Source: a bacterium (lineage in GTDB: Bacteria > CSSED10-310 > JAFGSJ01). Taken from it: a DNA stretch of 64,000 nucleotides. Under the pieces are notes generated by a model. It was not told the origin of the DNA. It made no database searches and saw nothing but the letters and a program-made list of their open reading frames with translations. Location: NCBI GenBank assembly GCA_016934675.1, contig JAFGSJ010000004.1, positions 1-64,000 on the forward strand. The letters run 5' to 3'. The position numbers were made by a program, and so were the translations under genes. Of this stretch, positions 49,424-61,141 are shown in pieces; the stretch's first letter is position 1; each line of letters starts with the position of its first letter.

Positions 49424-52400
49424 ATGGATGGGCAGGAGGGTCGGGCCATATGAGCTGCTCGAATCGCTCGGACAGGGCGGCATGGGCAGCATTTACCGGG
49501 CCCGTCACATCGTCACCGGGCACTTGGTCGCCCTGAAAATGGTCCGTCTGCCCAATGAACATCATCTCCAGGGTATCCGCCGCGAGATTTTTTCCTTGTC
49601 GCGGATGTCACATCCCGGGATTGTTCATATCGAAGCCCATGGGCTCGAAAGTGGAACGCCCTGGTATGCCATGGAATTGCTCGAAGGTATCACGCTTCAG
49701 AGTTGGAGCAAAGGCATGGGTCAAGATACAGTCAAGGGGCTGGCCGTCGAGACAGGTCATACAAGAACGTATCCTGCTATTGACCTTAATCGGATCCGGG
49801 AGACCCGGTCCGTTACCGGGGTTCCCGGGAACACGACCGGTTATCAGCAGAATCTATATGGCCCACCGGACCGGGACGGCCTGTCCGGGCACGAGACCGA
49901 AGCGGTCCCTCAGAGGCAATACTGCCTGGGTTCCGAGCATTTCGGTGAGATATTGACCGTGATTCACCGTTTATGCAATCCCTTATCGTACCTGCATGGG
50001 GAGGGATTGGTTCATCGCGATTTGAAGCCGAACAACATCCTGGTCCGGCCCGATGGTAGCCCGGTAATCATTGATTTTGGTTTGATCACCATGTTCGGGG
50101 GTGATGTCAGTAGAGAAAGCCTGGTGGTCGAACCCTGGGCACTGGGCACACCGGCATATATGGCCCCGGAACAACTTAACAATCAACTCGTTGATGCCCG
50201 GACCGATATTTTTGCACTGGGTTGCATACTCTATGAGTTATTGACGGGTGTGCATCCGTTTCAAGCCGCAACGAGAGATGAGCAGATTCGGCGGCACCTC
50301 TATGAACAACCGCTCCCTCCTTCGAAGTATTATCCGGGTCTCCCGATTGAATTGGAACGGTTAATCATGCACATGCTCGAGAAGCAACCCCGGCAGAGGA
50401 CCGGTTTTGTCGAAGATGTTGCGGTCCAATTGAAAAAACTCGGTGCGGGCAATGGTGTGTTCGCAGCAGCACCGCGGGCCAGGCATTACCTTTACCGGGC
50501 CGACCTGGCCGGTCGGACCGAGGAACAGGTCCATATCCGCGATAATCTGGTCAAGGTCCAGTGCGGACAGGGAAGAATGCTGTTCATACTGGGCGAAAGT
50601 GGGATCGGCAAGACCCGGTTGGCGATTCAGGCGGGTCGCGAGGCGGCCGAGCATGATTACCTTGTCCTGACCGGCGAGGCCATCGAGGGCAGTTATGCTG
50701 CCCTAGGTCTGTTCCGTAAACCGCTCCAATCCCTGGCGGACCGCTGCCGGACCCGGGGCGAAGCCGAGACCCGGCGCATCTTCGGGCGTTGTGGGGCGGT
50801 CCTTATGGATTTCGAACCGGCCATTCGGGACTTGCCTGGCCTCGAACATTATCCAGAACCTGCACCACTGGAACGTGAAGCAGCTCAACTCAGAATAGTG
50901 ACCGATCTGGTTGAAGTGTTCAGAAATACCGCTGCCCAGCAGCCGGTCATGCTCATTCTCGATGATTTGCAATGGGCCGATCAACTCTCGCTCGAATTTC
51001 TCCACTTTGTTCAAAAGAACCTAAACTTAACCGGTGGGCACTGTCTCATTGTCGGGCTCTGCCGCAAGGAAGAGGTGCCCCCGTTCCTGGCTGAAATATT
51101 GGCCTCCTGCCCCGACCGGATTCTGTCCTTGGACCGGCTCGGACCCGAGCATCTGACCTCGATCATCAGCGACATGCTGGCCACGGCCACACCGCCGGAG
51201 GAACTCTGTCGGTATCTGACCAGCGTGGCCGAGGGCAATCCCTTCTTTGTAGCCGAGTATCTTCGTCTGGCCATGAGTATGGGTATCTTTTCGCGGAACA
51301 GCCTGGGCCAATGGCTCCTTCCGCATGATCAGAGTTCGTCCGCCCTGGCCCAATTCGAGAAACTCGGTTTACCCGGCTCGCTGCGGGCCCTGCTCGAAAA
51401 ACGGATCCAGGGACTGCCGATCGCGGTCAGGCAAACTGCCGAACTATGTGCTCTCATTGGTAAAATGGCCCCGGTCCAGTTGATCTGGTCGGTGAGCGGT
51501 CAGAATGAGGAGCAGATATTAGCCAGTCTCGATGATTTGCTTAAGCATCAGATTTTCGAATGGGATAGCCCGAGCACCATTCGTTTTACTCATGACAAGT
51601 TACGCGAGATCATGGTCAAGCACATCCCGGTCCGGCAAAAAAGGGACATGCATGGACGGATCGTGACGGGTATCGAAGCCATATCAGCATCGGCACAGTC
51701 TCCTGAGCAGTACTACCCCGACTTGGGTTTCCATAACGAGATGGCTGGTAACAATGATAAAGCGGTTCACTATTATGTGCGGGCGGCCCAGAATGCACTC
51801 CATCATTTCTCGTATGAAGAAACCATTGTTCATTGTGAACGGGTTGGAGCACTGTCGGATAGCAGTGAAGCCAAGCTCCTGATGGCGCATGCCCTGATCG
51901 GCCTGGCCCGCTTCGAAGATGCCGATCGCATCGCCCTGGACCTCATGGCATCGGAGAATGTTACCGAAAGCGAGAAAACCGCGACACTGCTCGTTCAGGC
52001 GGAATTACGGGAACGCCACGGCCAGTTCGAAGATTCGAATGTCCTGGTCAGGCAGATTCTGGCACGCGAACCGACCGGTTTGCCTCGAATACAAGCTTTG
52101 ATTATCGGGAGCCGTAACTATATCAGGCTCGGCGAAATCGAGGCGGCCGAGCCATATTTGATCGAAGCGTTAACCTTGGCCCAGGTCGAAGGACGTGAAA
52201 AGGAGCAAGCGTCCATTCTCAACAATCTGGGCATTGTCGCTCGAGGTAAGGGCCAATTGGAACACGCCCTCGAGCTCTACGATCAAAGTTTGGCCATTCG
52301 TCGAAAATGCCAGGATCGTCTGGGAGAAGCGCATCTTTTGGTCAATATCAGCGCCATCGACTATGATCGCTTTCGATTTCAAGATTCGCTCGAAGGTCAA

Positions 52401-53201
52401 AAGAAAGCCTTGGTCATTTATCGAGAACTCGGCCATCGCTACGGAGTGGCCGATTGTCTTTCCAACATCGGTGCTGTTTTACAGATAATGGGCAGAAACC
52501 AGGAAGCCCTGCAAGTCCAAGAGGAATCATTGGCTATCGTCCAGGAAATCGGCAATCAGTATGGGATCGCTGACAGTTTGCGTCGAATGGCCACGGTCCA
52601 GTTGAAGCTGGGTCTTTTCCGGGAGGCCCGGCTTGCCCTCGAACGCACGCTCGAGATCGCCCGACACATCAATCATCCTCAATTAGAGCTCGAAACCCGT
52701 CATCTGCTCGGACGAACCTATTATGCTGAAGGAAAGAGCGAGACCGCTCTCGAGATTTTCAACGAGGTTATTGATCAGGGGGCCCGGATCAAGCATACCC
52801 TGATTCAGGCCCGGGCCCTGATCGACAGGGCTGAACTCCTTTTCATTCGCGCCCGGACCATTCTTGACCTCGATGTCAAGCTGGCCCTGACTTTTCTCGA
52901 TCAGTATCCGGAAGACCGGATCTATGCCCTGGGACTATTGGCCAGGTTTGAAGCCGATCAAGCCCGGACTGAAGCGGCCCGGGCCAAACTCGACCAGGCC
53001 GATCGCCTGGCCCAGAAAATCGGGAATCCGGTGACCCTCCTGAAATTCAGGGAAGATGAAGCCTGGGTCTATGCCCGACTCGGCCTGGCCCACGAATTTG
53101 AACGGACAGTCGCTGAAGCCGAAGGTCTGGCTCGACAACTCGAGGACACCCCAGCCCTGAAACGTCTCAAACAACTCCGTGAGTATAGAATGTCTCCTTG
53201 A
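49401..53201 (+). CDS. Ser/Thr protein kinase with AAA-type ATPase and TPR regions
   Basis: [48 protein letters not shown]-loop; repeated TPR-like [28 protein letters not shown]. Confidence 0.92.
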   Translation: MTDQDQREWMGRRVGPYELLESLGQGGMGSIYRARHIVTGHLVALKMVRLPNEHHLQGIRREIFSLSRMSHPGIVHIEAHGLESGTPWYAMELLEGITLQSWSKGMGQDTVKGLAVETGHTRTYPAIDLNRIRETRSVTGVPGNTTGYQQNLYGPPDRDGLSGHETEAVPQRQYCLGSEHFGEILTVIHRLCNPLSYLHGEGLVHRDLKPNNILVRPDGSPVIIDFGLITMFGGDVSRESLVVEPWALGTPAYMAPEQLNNQLVDARTDIFALGCILYELLTGVHPFQAATRDEQIRRHLYEQPLPPSKYYPGLPIELERLIMHMLEKQPRQRTGFVEDVAVQLKKLGAGNGVFAAAPRARHYLYRADLAGRTEEQVHIRDNLVKVQCGQGRMLFILGESGIGKTRLAIQAGREAAEHDYLVLTGEAIEGSYAALGLFRKPLQSLADRCRTRGEAETRRIFGRCGAVLMDFEPAIRDLPGLEHYPEPAPLEREAAQLRIVTDLVEVFRNTAAQQPVMLILDDLQWADQLSLEFLHFVQKNLNLTGGHCLIVGLCRKEEVPPFLAEILASCPDRILSLDRLGPEHLTSIISDMLATATPPEELCRYLTSVAEGNPFFVAEYLRLAMSMGIFSRNSLGQWLLPHDQSSSALAQFEKLGLPGSLRALLEKRIQGLPIAVRQTAELCALIGKMAPVQLIWSVSGQNEEQILASLDDLLKHQIFEWDSPSTIRFTHDKLREIMVKHIPVRQKRDMHGRIVTGIEAISASAQSPEQYYPDLGFHNEMAGNNDKAVHYYVRAAQNALHHFSYEETIVHCERVGALSDSSEAKLLMAHALIGLARFEDADRIALDLMASENVTESEKTATLLVQAELRERHGQFEDSNVLVRQILAREPTGLPRIQALIIGSRNYIRLGEIEAAEPYLIEALTLAQVEGREKEQASILNNLGIVARGKGQLEHALELYDQSLAIRRKCQDRLGEAHLLVNISAIDYDRFRFQDSLEGQKKALVIYRELGHRYGVADCLSNIGAVLQIMGRNQEALQVQEESLAIVQEIGNQYGIADSLRRMATVQLKLGLFREARLALERTLEIARHINHPQLELETRHLLGRTYYAEGKSETALEIFNEVIDQGARIKHTLIQARALIDRAELLFIRARTILDLDVKLALTFLDQYPEDRIYALGLLARFEADQARTEAARAKLDQADRLAQKIGNPVTLLKFREDEAWVYARLGLAHEFERTVAEAEGLARQLEDTPALKRLKQLREYRMSP

Positions 53202-53217
53202 TTCAGGCGTTATCAGT

Positions 53218-54141
53218 TCAATCGGGACCAGGGGTCGGCTGATCGAGTTGCTTTCGTTCGGGTTCGTAGTGTATGGTCGCTTCCAGGTCCAATTCTTCTC
53301 TGATGGCCTGTTCGAGCCGGTCGACCAGATCATGCGCATCACGCAAGCTGAGGTCGGATGGCAACCTGATATGACAGGTCACTTCCCGATGCTCACCATA
53401 GCTGTGCAGATGAAGGTGATGGAGCTGCAAGTCACGCTTGAGTGTCTTCACAGCAACCAGATGGAGCTTTTCCCGGAGCTGATTGTCGATATTCTCGCCC
53501 AGGAGCGAATCGATCGAGTGTTTCAGGATTGAAAATGTAGCTATGAAAATGAGTATTGACACGCAAAAGCCCATGACACTGTCGACCCACCAGAAATACC
53601 GTCCGAGAAAGAAACCACCCACGATTAATGCCGATGCTATGGCATCACTGCGATGGTGCCAGCCGTCAGCCAACAGAGATTGGGACTGGAATTTTCTGCC
53701 GCCCCAGAACGAAAACTGGGCCAGGGCTTCCTTACTCAAAGCGGAAATAATAAACACAATCAGGGCCATGAGCGAATATGAGGCTTCATGGTGATGAATA
53801 AAACGGTGCACGGATTCGGTCAGAAAATTGAAACCCACAATAGCCAAAAGGGTCCCGATGATAACCGACCCGATGATTTCAGCCCGGCCATGACCGAATG
53901 GATGTTCCTGGTCCGCCGGTTTTGCCGATATTTTGAAACCGATGATCACGACCAGTGAAGTCAGTGAATCCGACAGGGTATGCCAGGCATCGGCGATGAT
54001 GGCTACTGACGATGTGGCCAGCCCAACCCAGTATTTCAAACCAAACAGGATTATGTTCAGCACGATCGAGATATTACCTTCCCAATAACCGATCCTGCGT
54101 CTGTTCGCTTCCAGTTCAGCTCGATGTTGCGATACAATCAT
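53218..54141 (-). CDS. Cation diffusion facilitator transporter
   Basis: SVAIIADAWHTLSDSLTSLVVIIG; HPFGHGRAEIIG; second DGWHHRSDA. Confidence 0.93.
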   Translation of the reverse strand: MIVSQHRAELEANRRRIGYWEGNISIVLNIILFGLKYWVGLATSSVAIIADAWHTLSDSLTSLVVIIGFKISAKPADQEHPFGHGRAEIIGSVIIGTLLAIVGFNFLTESVHRFIHHHEASYSLMALIVFIISALSKEALAQFSFWGGRKFQSQSLLADGWHHRSDAIASALIVGGFFLGRYFWWVDSVMGFCVSILIFIATFSILKHSIDSLLGENIDNQLREKLHLVAVKTLKRDLQLHHLHLHSYGEHREVTCHIRLPSDLSLRDAHDLVDRLEQAIREELDLEATIHYEPERKQLDQPTPGPD

Positions 54142-54469
54142 CTGGGACCCACGGCCTCTCTGTTTCTTATGGTGAAAGCGTCTTCATTATCACTAAAGCA
54201 GCATATCATTTTCATCGGCAAAATACCAAACTTTAGTCAGAGTTCACCATGCCTGTGCTTACATTACTCCGGCAGGGCAGCGGAAACGTAGTGTTTAGTC
54301 CTAGCCGTGCTGTTAAGGGTGAATTCCTTATTCCCTTTTCTTTCAAACTGAACACTTGACAGACCATTCACTCCCAGGTAGACATATCTGGATTCAAATA
54401 ATAGGAGTGCAGCGTTTTTTGACAGGATAACAGGATGGACAGGCTGTTCTCTGTAAATCAGAATGATTA

Positions 54470-55999
54470 TTACGATCGTCCCAGAGCTTTTTCGAGGGCT
54501 GTGATCACGGTTTTCAGGGCTTTGATCCGGGCGTACCATTTCGAGTTTGATTCGATGATGGTCCAGGGGGCGTAGGCTGTGCTGGTCCGTTGGAGCATTT
54601 CATCGACAGCGGCGGTATAGAGGTCCCATTTTTCGCGATTGCGCCAGTCTTCCTCGGTGATTTTCCATTTTTTGTTGACATCCAGTTCACGTTCCTTAAA
54701 GCGTTTTAGCTGCTCGTCCTGGTCGATATGCAGCCAGAATTTTATAATCACAGTTCCGAAGGAGGTCCACTGTTTTTCCATATCGTTGATTTCGCGGTAG
54801 GCCCTTTTCCATTCTTGTTCGGAGCAGAAGCCTTCGATCCGTTCGACCATGACCCGGCCGTACCAGGAGCGGTCGAAGATGGCGATATGTCCTGCTTTAG
54901 GAAATTCTTTCCAGAATCGCCACAGGTAATGGTGGGCTTTTTCGATATCGTTCGGAGCACCGATCGGGACAACATCGTAACCGCGTGGGTCCATGCCCTG
55001 GACCAGTCGCCTGATATTGCCGCCCTTACCGGCGGCATCGTAACCTTCATAGACAATGACAACCGGGACCCGTTTTCGATAGACCTCGAACTCGAGTTCA
55101 CGGACCCGGTCCTGATACTTTTCGAGGGACTCCTCGTATTCAGGTCTTTCCAGTGAATGGGACAAATCGACCCTGGCCAGGATCGAGGAAGACAGGACCG
55201 GCACAGTTTTCTTTTTTCGGGTCGAACCGGGTTTGGGCTCGATCCTATGTTGCGAAGTGATGTGATTCTTCAGGTTGTCCGCGTCTGCCTTATTTCTGAG
55301 AGCCCTGTCCAGTTGTTCGATGATCGTCGTGAAAATCTTGATCGAGGCGTAGCGCCAATCATGTGCTTCCACGATAGTCCATGGCCCGAATTCGGTCTCA
55401 GTGTGGGCCAGCATATGTTCGATCGACTCCAATATGGTCTTGTAGTGGCGATTTGCCTGCCAGTCCGCTTTGGTTACTTTCCAGTCCGTGGCCGGATTGT
55501 TCTCCTGTTTACGGAAGCGTTTTTGCTGCTCTTTCCGGGAGATGTGCAGAAAAAACTTGATCAGGGAATAACCGCCCTCGACTAGTGTCTGTTCGAATGC
55601 ATTGATACTCTCGAAGAGTTGCCACTGTTTCCGGGCAGAAGTCTTGTGCTTTGTGTCATCGGTTGCCATTTGGCCGTACCAGCTCCGATCGAAGATGGCG
55701 ATGCGGCCCACAGCCGGAATCTTCGACCAGAAACGCCAGAGATAGGGACGGAATTGATCATCCTCGGTCCGGGTTGCGGGCGAGTAGACCTGGAAGCCCC
55801 GCGGGTCCATGGCCAGCGACAGCTTGTTGATCATGGTCCCTTTACCGGCCGCCCCCCAACCCTCGAATAGAATAATGACCGGGATCCGGTTTTCTTTGAT
55901 TGCCCGCTGCACTATCCCGAGTCTGGTTTCCAATTCGGGAAAAAGAGTGCGATAGTCTGTCTTGCTTATTTTTCTTGAAAGGTCCGCTTTTTCCAGCAT
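54470..55999 (-). CDS. pap: Polyphosphate:AMP phosphotransferase (two-domain PPK2)
   Basis: Two tandem PPK2 modules: VIILFEGWGAAGKGTMIN/IAIFDRSWYGQM and VVIVYEGYDAAGKGGNIRRL/IAIFDRSWYGRV. Confidence 0.93.
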   Translation of the reverse strand: MLEKADLSRKISKTDYRTLFPELETRLGIVQRAIKENRIPVIILFEGWGAAGKGTMINKLSLAMDPRGFQVYSPATRTEDDQFRPYLWRFWSKIPAVGRIAIFDRSWYGQMATDDTKHKTSARKQWQLFESINAFEQTLVEGGYSLIKFFLHISRKEQQKRFRKQENNPATDWKVTKADWQANRHYKTILESIEHMLAHTETEFGPWTIVEAHDWRYASIKIFTTIIEQLDRALRNKADADNLKNHITSQHRIEPKPGSTRKKKTVPVLSSSILARVDLSHSLERPEYEESLEKYQDRVRELEFEVYRKRVPVVIVYEGYDAAGKGGNIRRLVQGMDPRGYDVVPIGAPNDIEKAHHYLWRFWKEFPKAGHIAIFDRSWYGRVMVERIEGFCSEQEWKRAYREINDMEKQWTSFGTVIIKFWLHIDQDEQLKRFKERELDVNKKWKITEEDWRNREKWDLYTAAVDEMLQRTSTAYAPWTIIESNSKWYARIKALKTVITALEKALGRS

Positions 56000-56049
56000 G
56001 TTATTCTCCTTGTCCGGACTAGTGTGCCGACTCTTCCCGAGACAAAAGA

Positions 56050-57675
56050 TCAGCTCCGGGATGACAGGGCTTCTTTGAGTTGGTTAATCGTGTCATGCGC
56101 CTTGAACTGGGTCCAGATTTTATAGAAGCGTTTCTGTCTGTCCTGGGCAATGTCGGTTTGTAAGCGGTACATTTCGCCCAGGACGAAGGCCATAGAAGGA
56201 TCGAAATTTTTCTTTTTCCAGTTCACCGAGAGTGAGTCGATGAAATTTTTCGTGAACACGGTGTCCTGAATTTCTCCCAGGCAATCCTGCAGTTCCACAG
56301 TTCGATTGATAAAGGGTGTCAGCGAGGTATTATAAGCCGGGGCCACGAATTCGCAGGCATAACGGAGTTGCTTCATCCGGATTCTGAGTTTGTGGAATTC
56401 CTTGAGTTTGGGATGAGCGAGCACTGATTGTCCTTGAACCAGGACTGCATCCAGCAGGTTGAAAATGAGTAAAGGTGCCATTTCGCGGATCGTTTTCGAA
56501 GCAAGTGCCGCTCTCGGTCGGGTCGAGAGCCGTTTATGACAAAATCGAACGGTCCGGCCTCTGAACCGGCGATAACGCGATGAGCCGAGGGTTTTGAGCA
56601 GATTTTTCAGGGGCACCCGCCGCTGTTTACGGACCCAGTTAGCGAAAGCTTTTTTCTTTTTGAGCGGGAAATACTCGAGTTGTTGCTGGAACCGGTCCAG
56701 GTTCAACAGGAAGACATCGATGTCCCGGACCTCGCCCAGAGCCGCGCCCAGCCATTTGAGTTCATTTTCCAAATACTGGCGCGATATGTCGGGGACAGCG
56801 TCATGAAACAATCTGAGGGCCATGCGCATCCGGCGTGTAGCCACGCGGGCCTGGTGTACAAACTCGCTGTCAAGATCATGTTTCAGTCCGGGCAATTGTT
56901 CTCGGAAACGATGGAACTGATAGGTGAGGATTTTCTGAACGACCAGATCGAGACGGTCGTCGATACCCACCCTGAGTCTGGCGGGTGGGCTTTTTGAGGG
57001 GACAACCACCTTGAGTCGAGAGAGTGCTTGCTCGAACTTGGACGAGGGTGAGGGCTGATACTGGTGCGTATCCCGAAGCAGGGTGGCCAGACTGCGGAGT
57101 TCAGTTTCCGGTCCCTTGATGAGTTCGGCTTCCATCTCGTGAAGCTTCGGGACAGAGCGGCGTGCATGGGGTCCTCGTCGTTGAAAAGTCGAGGTGTCGA
57201 ATGCCAGCTCAAATTCCGCCCCGTTCGGGGACAGGGCCCGATACTGTCGTCGCTCCGTGCGGACCTGGACCTGTTCGAGCAGTTTCCGGGGGAAAATGAT
57301 CGGAGCGACTACTTCCCTGATCGGGGGACAGGCCACTCTCGAAGGATCAACCAGTGGCTTTTTTAACGGGATTTCCTTCTCCATTCTTGTGGCGATCCCA
57401 TCGCCGACTGTGCCCAGGCTCTTTATGGTGTACAGGGCTTTAGCATTGGCCAGACGGTAGCGCAGAACGAGTTTTCTTTTCATGAGTAACCAATCAAACG
57501 TGTCCATGTAGAGGTCAAAATTGTGGATAAGGGTTTGGTCCGTTACCCGGTAGTTATGGGCACGCATGGTGGCAATAATGGTAAACTCGGCCTGTTCATC
57601 CGGGAGCATGAGTTTCAGTTCGATCTCGACCTGGTTCTTTTCCCGGTCCTCGTTCATGGGCGTTTTCGTTTCAGG
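56050..57675 (-). CDS. CYTH and CHAD domain protein
   Basis: VEIELKLML (CYTH ExExK-like); HQARVATRRMRMALRLF and KLRIRMKQLRYACEF (CHAD). Start codon approximate. Confidence 0.9.
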   Translation of the reverse strand, partial: PETKTPMNEDREKNQVEIELKLMLPDEQAEFTIIATMRAHNYRVTDQTLIHNFDLYMDTFDWLLMKRKLVLRYRLANAKALYTIKSLGTVGDGIATRMEKEIPLKKPLVDPSRVACPPIREVVAPIIFPRKLLEQVQVRTERRQYRALSPNGAEFELAFDTSTFQRRGPHARRSVPKLHEMEAELIKGPETELRSLATLLRDTHQYQPSPSSKFEQALSRLKVVVPSKSPPARLRVGIDDRLDLVVQKILTYQFHRFREQLPGLKHDLDSEFVHQARVATRRMRMALRLFHDAVPDISRQYLENELKWLGAALGEVRDIDVFLLNLDRFQQQLEYFPLKKKKAFANWVRKQRRVPLKNLLKTLGSSRYRRFRGRTVRFCHKRLSTRPRAALASKTIREMAPLLIFNLLDAVLVQGQSVLAHPKLKEFHKLRIRMKQLRYACEFVAPAYNTSLTPFINRTVELQDCLGEIQDTVFTKNFIDSLSVNWKKKNFDPSMAFVLGEMYRLQTDIAQDRQKRFYKIWTQFKAHDTINQLKEALSSRS

Positions 57676-57790
57676 CATAGAGGGCGGATTCCATGGGCCG
57701 GGAGACCTGGACCGGCCCAATCGGCTTTACCGTCAGAAATGGCCGCATTGTGGGACGACATATGACCGTGAATTTCAGGATCGTTTGAGG

Positions 57791-58402
57791 TCAGCATTTG
57801 TAGATGATCCGCCTTCCTGTTTTTTTTTCGAGTAATTCCTGCTTGGTCCGGGCCTTCGAGACCTCGGACTGACAAGGGCCCGTGTTGTGCAGGTGAATGG
57901 TCAGCGTGTGATCATCAAAGGAGCAGGATATATTGGTTATGACGCTTTCATGGCTGCAATCCAGGCCGTCCGCGACGCGGAGTATTCCGGCCAGCCATTC
58001 GACCAGGTCGCGCTGGTCGGGTCCGAGTGTCCGGAAACGACGGTGACGCTTCGGGTCAGGGACCGCTTTGGTATGGTAACGGGCGATAAGGGCACATAAG
58101 TCGCGCGCGGACCTGTTCAGACCGGGTATTTCGAGTTCTCCGATCATTGTACTACTTTGTTTGTGGTGCTTGCCGGAGTTGACGCGCGACCAGCCGATAT
58201 CATGAAGATTTCCGGCAATCTCGAGCAGGCGCCGCCGTTCCGGATCAAGGCCATGGAGGGCAACCAGGCCATCAAAGAGTGTCAGGGCCAGAAAGGTTAC
58301 ATGACGGCTATGATCCGGGTCAGGATCATAGTGCTCGGCGACCTGTTTGATAAAATCCATAGTCTCACTGCTGTTCCGGCCTTGGTCTGCCCATGAGTGC
58401 AT
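57791..58402 (-). CDS. HD-domain protein resembling the C-terminal HD domain of Ppx/GppA
   Basis: HSRHVTFLALTLFDGLVALHGLDPERRRLLEIAGNLHDIGWS..HHKQS; LAGILRVADGLDCSH. Confidence 0.82.
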   Translation of the reverse strand: MHSWADQGRNSSETMDFIKQVAEHYDPDPDHSRHVTFLALTLFDGLVALHGLDPERRRLLEIAGNLHDIGWSRVNSGKHHKQSSTMIGELEIPGLNRSARDLCALIARYHTKAVPDPKRHRRFRTLGPDQRDLVEWLAGILRVADGLDCSHESVITNISCSFDDHTLTIHLHNTGPCQSEVSKARTKQELLEKKTGRRIIYKC

Positions 58403-60622
58403 TTAGCGTTTCCTCCGTTTCTTGCGGCCGCTTTTGGTGATGATTTCCTCGTAGGGCGGGGACTTGATCCCCCCTTTCCGGGCGATGGCAATGAGTTCGC
58501 TCTGGCTGCGCACAGCCAGGGCGTCCTCTTTGGCCACAATCCGGATGTAGGACCCATCGGGTTGCATCAGGTGTGCCTTGACGTTATCCGCCAGATAGAT
58601 GCCCAGTATTTCGCTCAGAATTCGCTGCTTTATTTCACTATTCCTGATCGGATACAGTATCTCGATGCGTCTGTTGAAATTTCGGGGCATCCAATCGGCA
58701 CTTCCGGAATAAATCTCGGTTTCACCGCCATTCTGGAAATAAAACAGGCGTGAATGTTCGAGAAAGCGGTCCACGATACTGACAACACGGATATTCTCGC
58801 TGATGCCGGGCAAACCGGGTCGAAGACAGCAGATGCCTCTGACGATGAGTTCGATCCGCACGCCTGCTTGGGAAGCCTGATAAAGCTTCCGGATGGTTTT
58901 GGGATCGACCAGGGCGTTCATTTTGGCGATGATATGGCCCGGCTTGCCCGGCTTCGATTTTTCGATCTCCCGGTCGATCAGACAAAGCATGGTTTCCTGC
59001 GTGTTGACCGGCGAGATCGTGAAGAGACGAAACATGGAGGTTACGGTCTCGCTATTGAGAATATCGCCGCTTGACCATGAATTATAACCGGTCAGAACGT
59101 TAAACAGGGCCGAAACATCATGTCCGAAATCGGGATCGCAGGTCAGAATACCGATATCCGTATAGATTTTGGCTGTTATCGTGTTATAGTTTCCGGTCGA
59201 GACATGGACATAACGGCGCAATTGTTTGCCCTCCCGGCGGACGATCAGGGTCGCCTTGCAGTGCGTTTTCCATTGAATGAAGCCGAAAACCGAGTTGACC
59301 CCGGCTTCTTGCATTTGACGGGCCCAATCGATATTGTCCTTCTCGTCAAATCGGGCTTTCAGCTCGACCACGGCCGTCACCTGTTTGCCGTTATCGGCAG
59401 CCCTGCGGAGCGCAGCCACAACGGGCGAGTCCTTGCCGGTCCGATACAGGGTCTGCTTGATAGCCAGAACATTCGGATCATCCGCGGCCGTATCCAGGAA
59501 GTCCATGACCACGGCAAACGAGTCATAGGGATGGTGCAGGAGGACGTCGCCCTCGCGAATGATGGTAAATATGTCTTTTTCGGCAATAAAGCGTCTGGGC
59601 AAACGGGGATTGAAGGGGACATCACGGAACTGGGGAGCGCAGGGCAGCTCTAAAAGGGCCTGGAAATCACACACATTGATCGGACCATGGATCTCATACA
59701 CAAACCGCTCCTCGATACCCAGATGTTTCAGGATCATTTTTATGATTTTTTTGGGAGCACCAGGATCGATTTCAAGGCGAAGGGCGATCTTGTTTGAACG
59801 GTCCTTGATCACGGCCTCGACTGACTCGAGCAGGTCCATGACCTCATTTTCATACAGATCGTAATCCTGGTTCCTGGTCACCCGCAAAGCTATGGTATTC
59901 TTGATCTTCATGCCCGGAAACAGCCGGTGGACATGCTTGCGGATCAGGTCTTCCAGAAGGATGTAACGATAGCCCCCACTCTCGCTCTTGATCGGGACCA
60001 GCCTGTTCAGAATGGAAGGCACCTCGACAAAAGCATACTCCTGCGGCGTCCGTTTCCCCGGAACCTGCTCGAAAACAACCAACAGGTTGAGCCTGAGATT
60101 GCCCAAATAGGGAAAAGGATGAGCAGGGTCCACAGCCAATGGTGTCAGGACCGGAAAAACATATTCCTCGAAATAGTCCTCGAGCTGCTTGCTGGTCTTT
60201 TTATCCTTCTCGAGCTGTTCGAGACGAAGCAGCGTTATCCCGGCTTTCTCCAATAACGGGATTAGCTCGTTTACAAAACAGGTGCATAGCTCGGAAACAA
60301 GAATACCGGCCTTCTGGGCAATGGCATCGAGTTTGTCCTGTGAAATTTTCTGGAACGTATCGAGGTCCTCGAGGTCTAATTCGAGAAATCGATACAGACC
60401 CCCGACCCGAACCATGAAGAATTCATCCAGATTCGAACTGAAAATCGAGGCGAATTTCAGTCTCTCCAGCACGGGATTGTTCTTATCCTGTGCCTCACCG
60501 AGCACTCGACGATTGAATTCGAGCCAGGCCAGCTCCCGGTCAAGCTGCAACGAGGACTCCTCGAGGCCAATCTTGTCTTTCATCGTCACTGTTTGATCAG
60601 TTCCTGCCTTCACCTTTTTCAT
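58403..60622 (-). CDS. ppk1: Polyphosphate kinase 1
   Basis: LDRELAWLEFNRRVLGEAQDKNNPVLERLKFASIFSSNLDEFFMVRVGGL; HHPYDSF; KAKMNALVD-type and TEIYSGSADWMPRNFNRRIEILYPI. Confidence 0.97.
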   Translation of the reverse strand: MKKVKAGTDQTVTMKDKIGLEESSLQLDRELAWLEFNRRVLGEAQDKNNPVLERLKFASIFSSNLDEFFMVRVGGLYRFLELDLEDLDTFQKISQDKLDAIAQKAGILVSELCTCFVNELIPLLEKAGITLLRLEQLEKDKKTSKQLEDYFEEYVFPVLTPLAVDPAHPFPYLGNLRLNLLVVFEQVPGKRTPQEYAFVEVPSILNRLVPIKSESGGYRYILLEDLIRKHVHRLFPGMKIKNTIALRVTRNQDYDLYENEVMDLLESVEAVIKDRSNKIALRLEIDPGAPKKIIKMILKHLGIEERFVYEIHGPINVCDFQALLELPCAPQFRDVPFNPRLPRRFIAEKDIFTIIREGDVLLHHPYDSFAVVMDFLDTAADDPNVLAIKQTLYRTGKDSPVVAALRRAADNGKQVTAVVELKARFDEKDNIDWARQMQEAGVNSVFGFIQWKTHCKATLIVRREGKQLRRYVHVSTGNYNTITAKIYTDIGILTCDPDFGHDVSALFNVLTGYNSWSSGDILNSETVTSMFRLFTISPVNTQETMLCLIDREIEKSKPGKPGHIIAKMNALVDPKTIRKLYQASQAGVRIELIVRGICCLRPGLPGISENIRVVSIVDRFLEHSRLFYFQNGGETEIYSGSADWMPRNFNRRIEILYPIRNSEIKQRILSEILGIYLADNVKAHLMQPDGSYIRIVAKEDALAVRSQSELIAIARKGGIKSPPYEEIITKSGRKKRRKR

Positions 60623-61141
60623 CGCTACATCCTGCTTGAATCGTCACTAAAAATCAGGAGCGGGTCAATAACCTGCTCACGACGCATCGAGGGTTGTGTG
60701 ACACTGTCTCGCCCCTGTTACATCCTCTTAAAAGGATAGCATGACCGGCCGGTCCATGTCAAGGTTCACGGTCTTTGCATAGGACACCATCATTTTGGGG
60801 TACGTCGTGCCGGCTTGAGCAGACAGTTAATTTGGTAAGCTTCTTTGACAGTCGCTGTCACAAAATTTATCATGTATACAACTTACTCGATTCTTTCCTT
60901 ATTTTAGATTCATTATTTTAATCGGAATGCCAATTTGGATTCATAAGGCCGGGGTATTCGTGGATCAACTCCTTCATTCATGAGTTTCGGGATAAGTCTT
61001 CATTAGGCCACATTGGTTCAATTTCCGGGCAATGACTTCCGCAGATGCCTCGAAGCCACTCAAGCCTTGCTTTTTTTGATGCTGTCATCTACAATCATTG
61101 CGATAGTGTCAGGAAGGTATAATACGGACCGATGATACACT

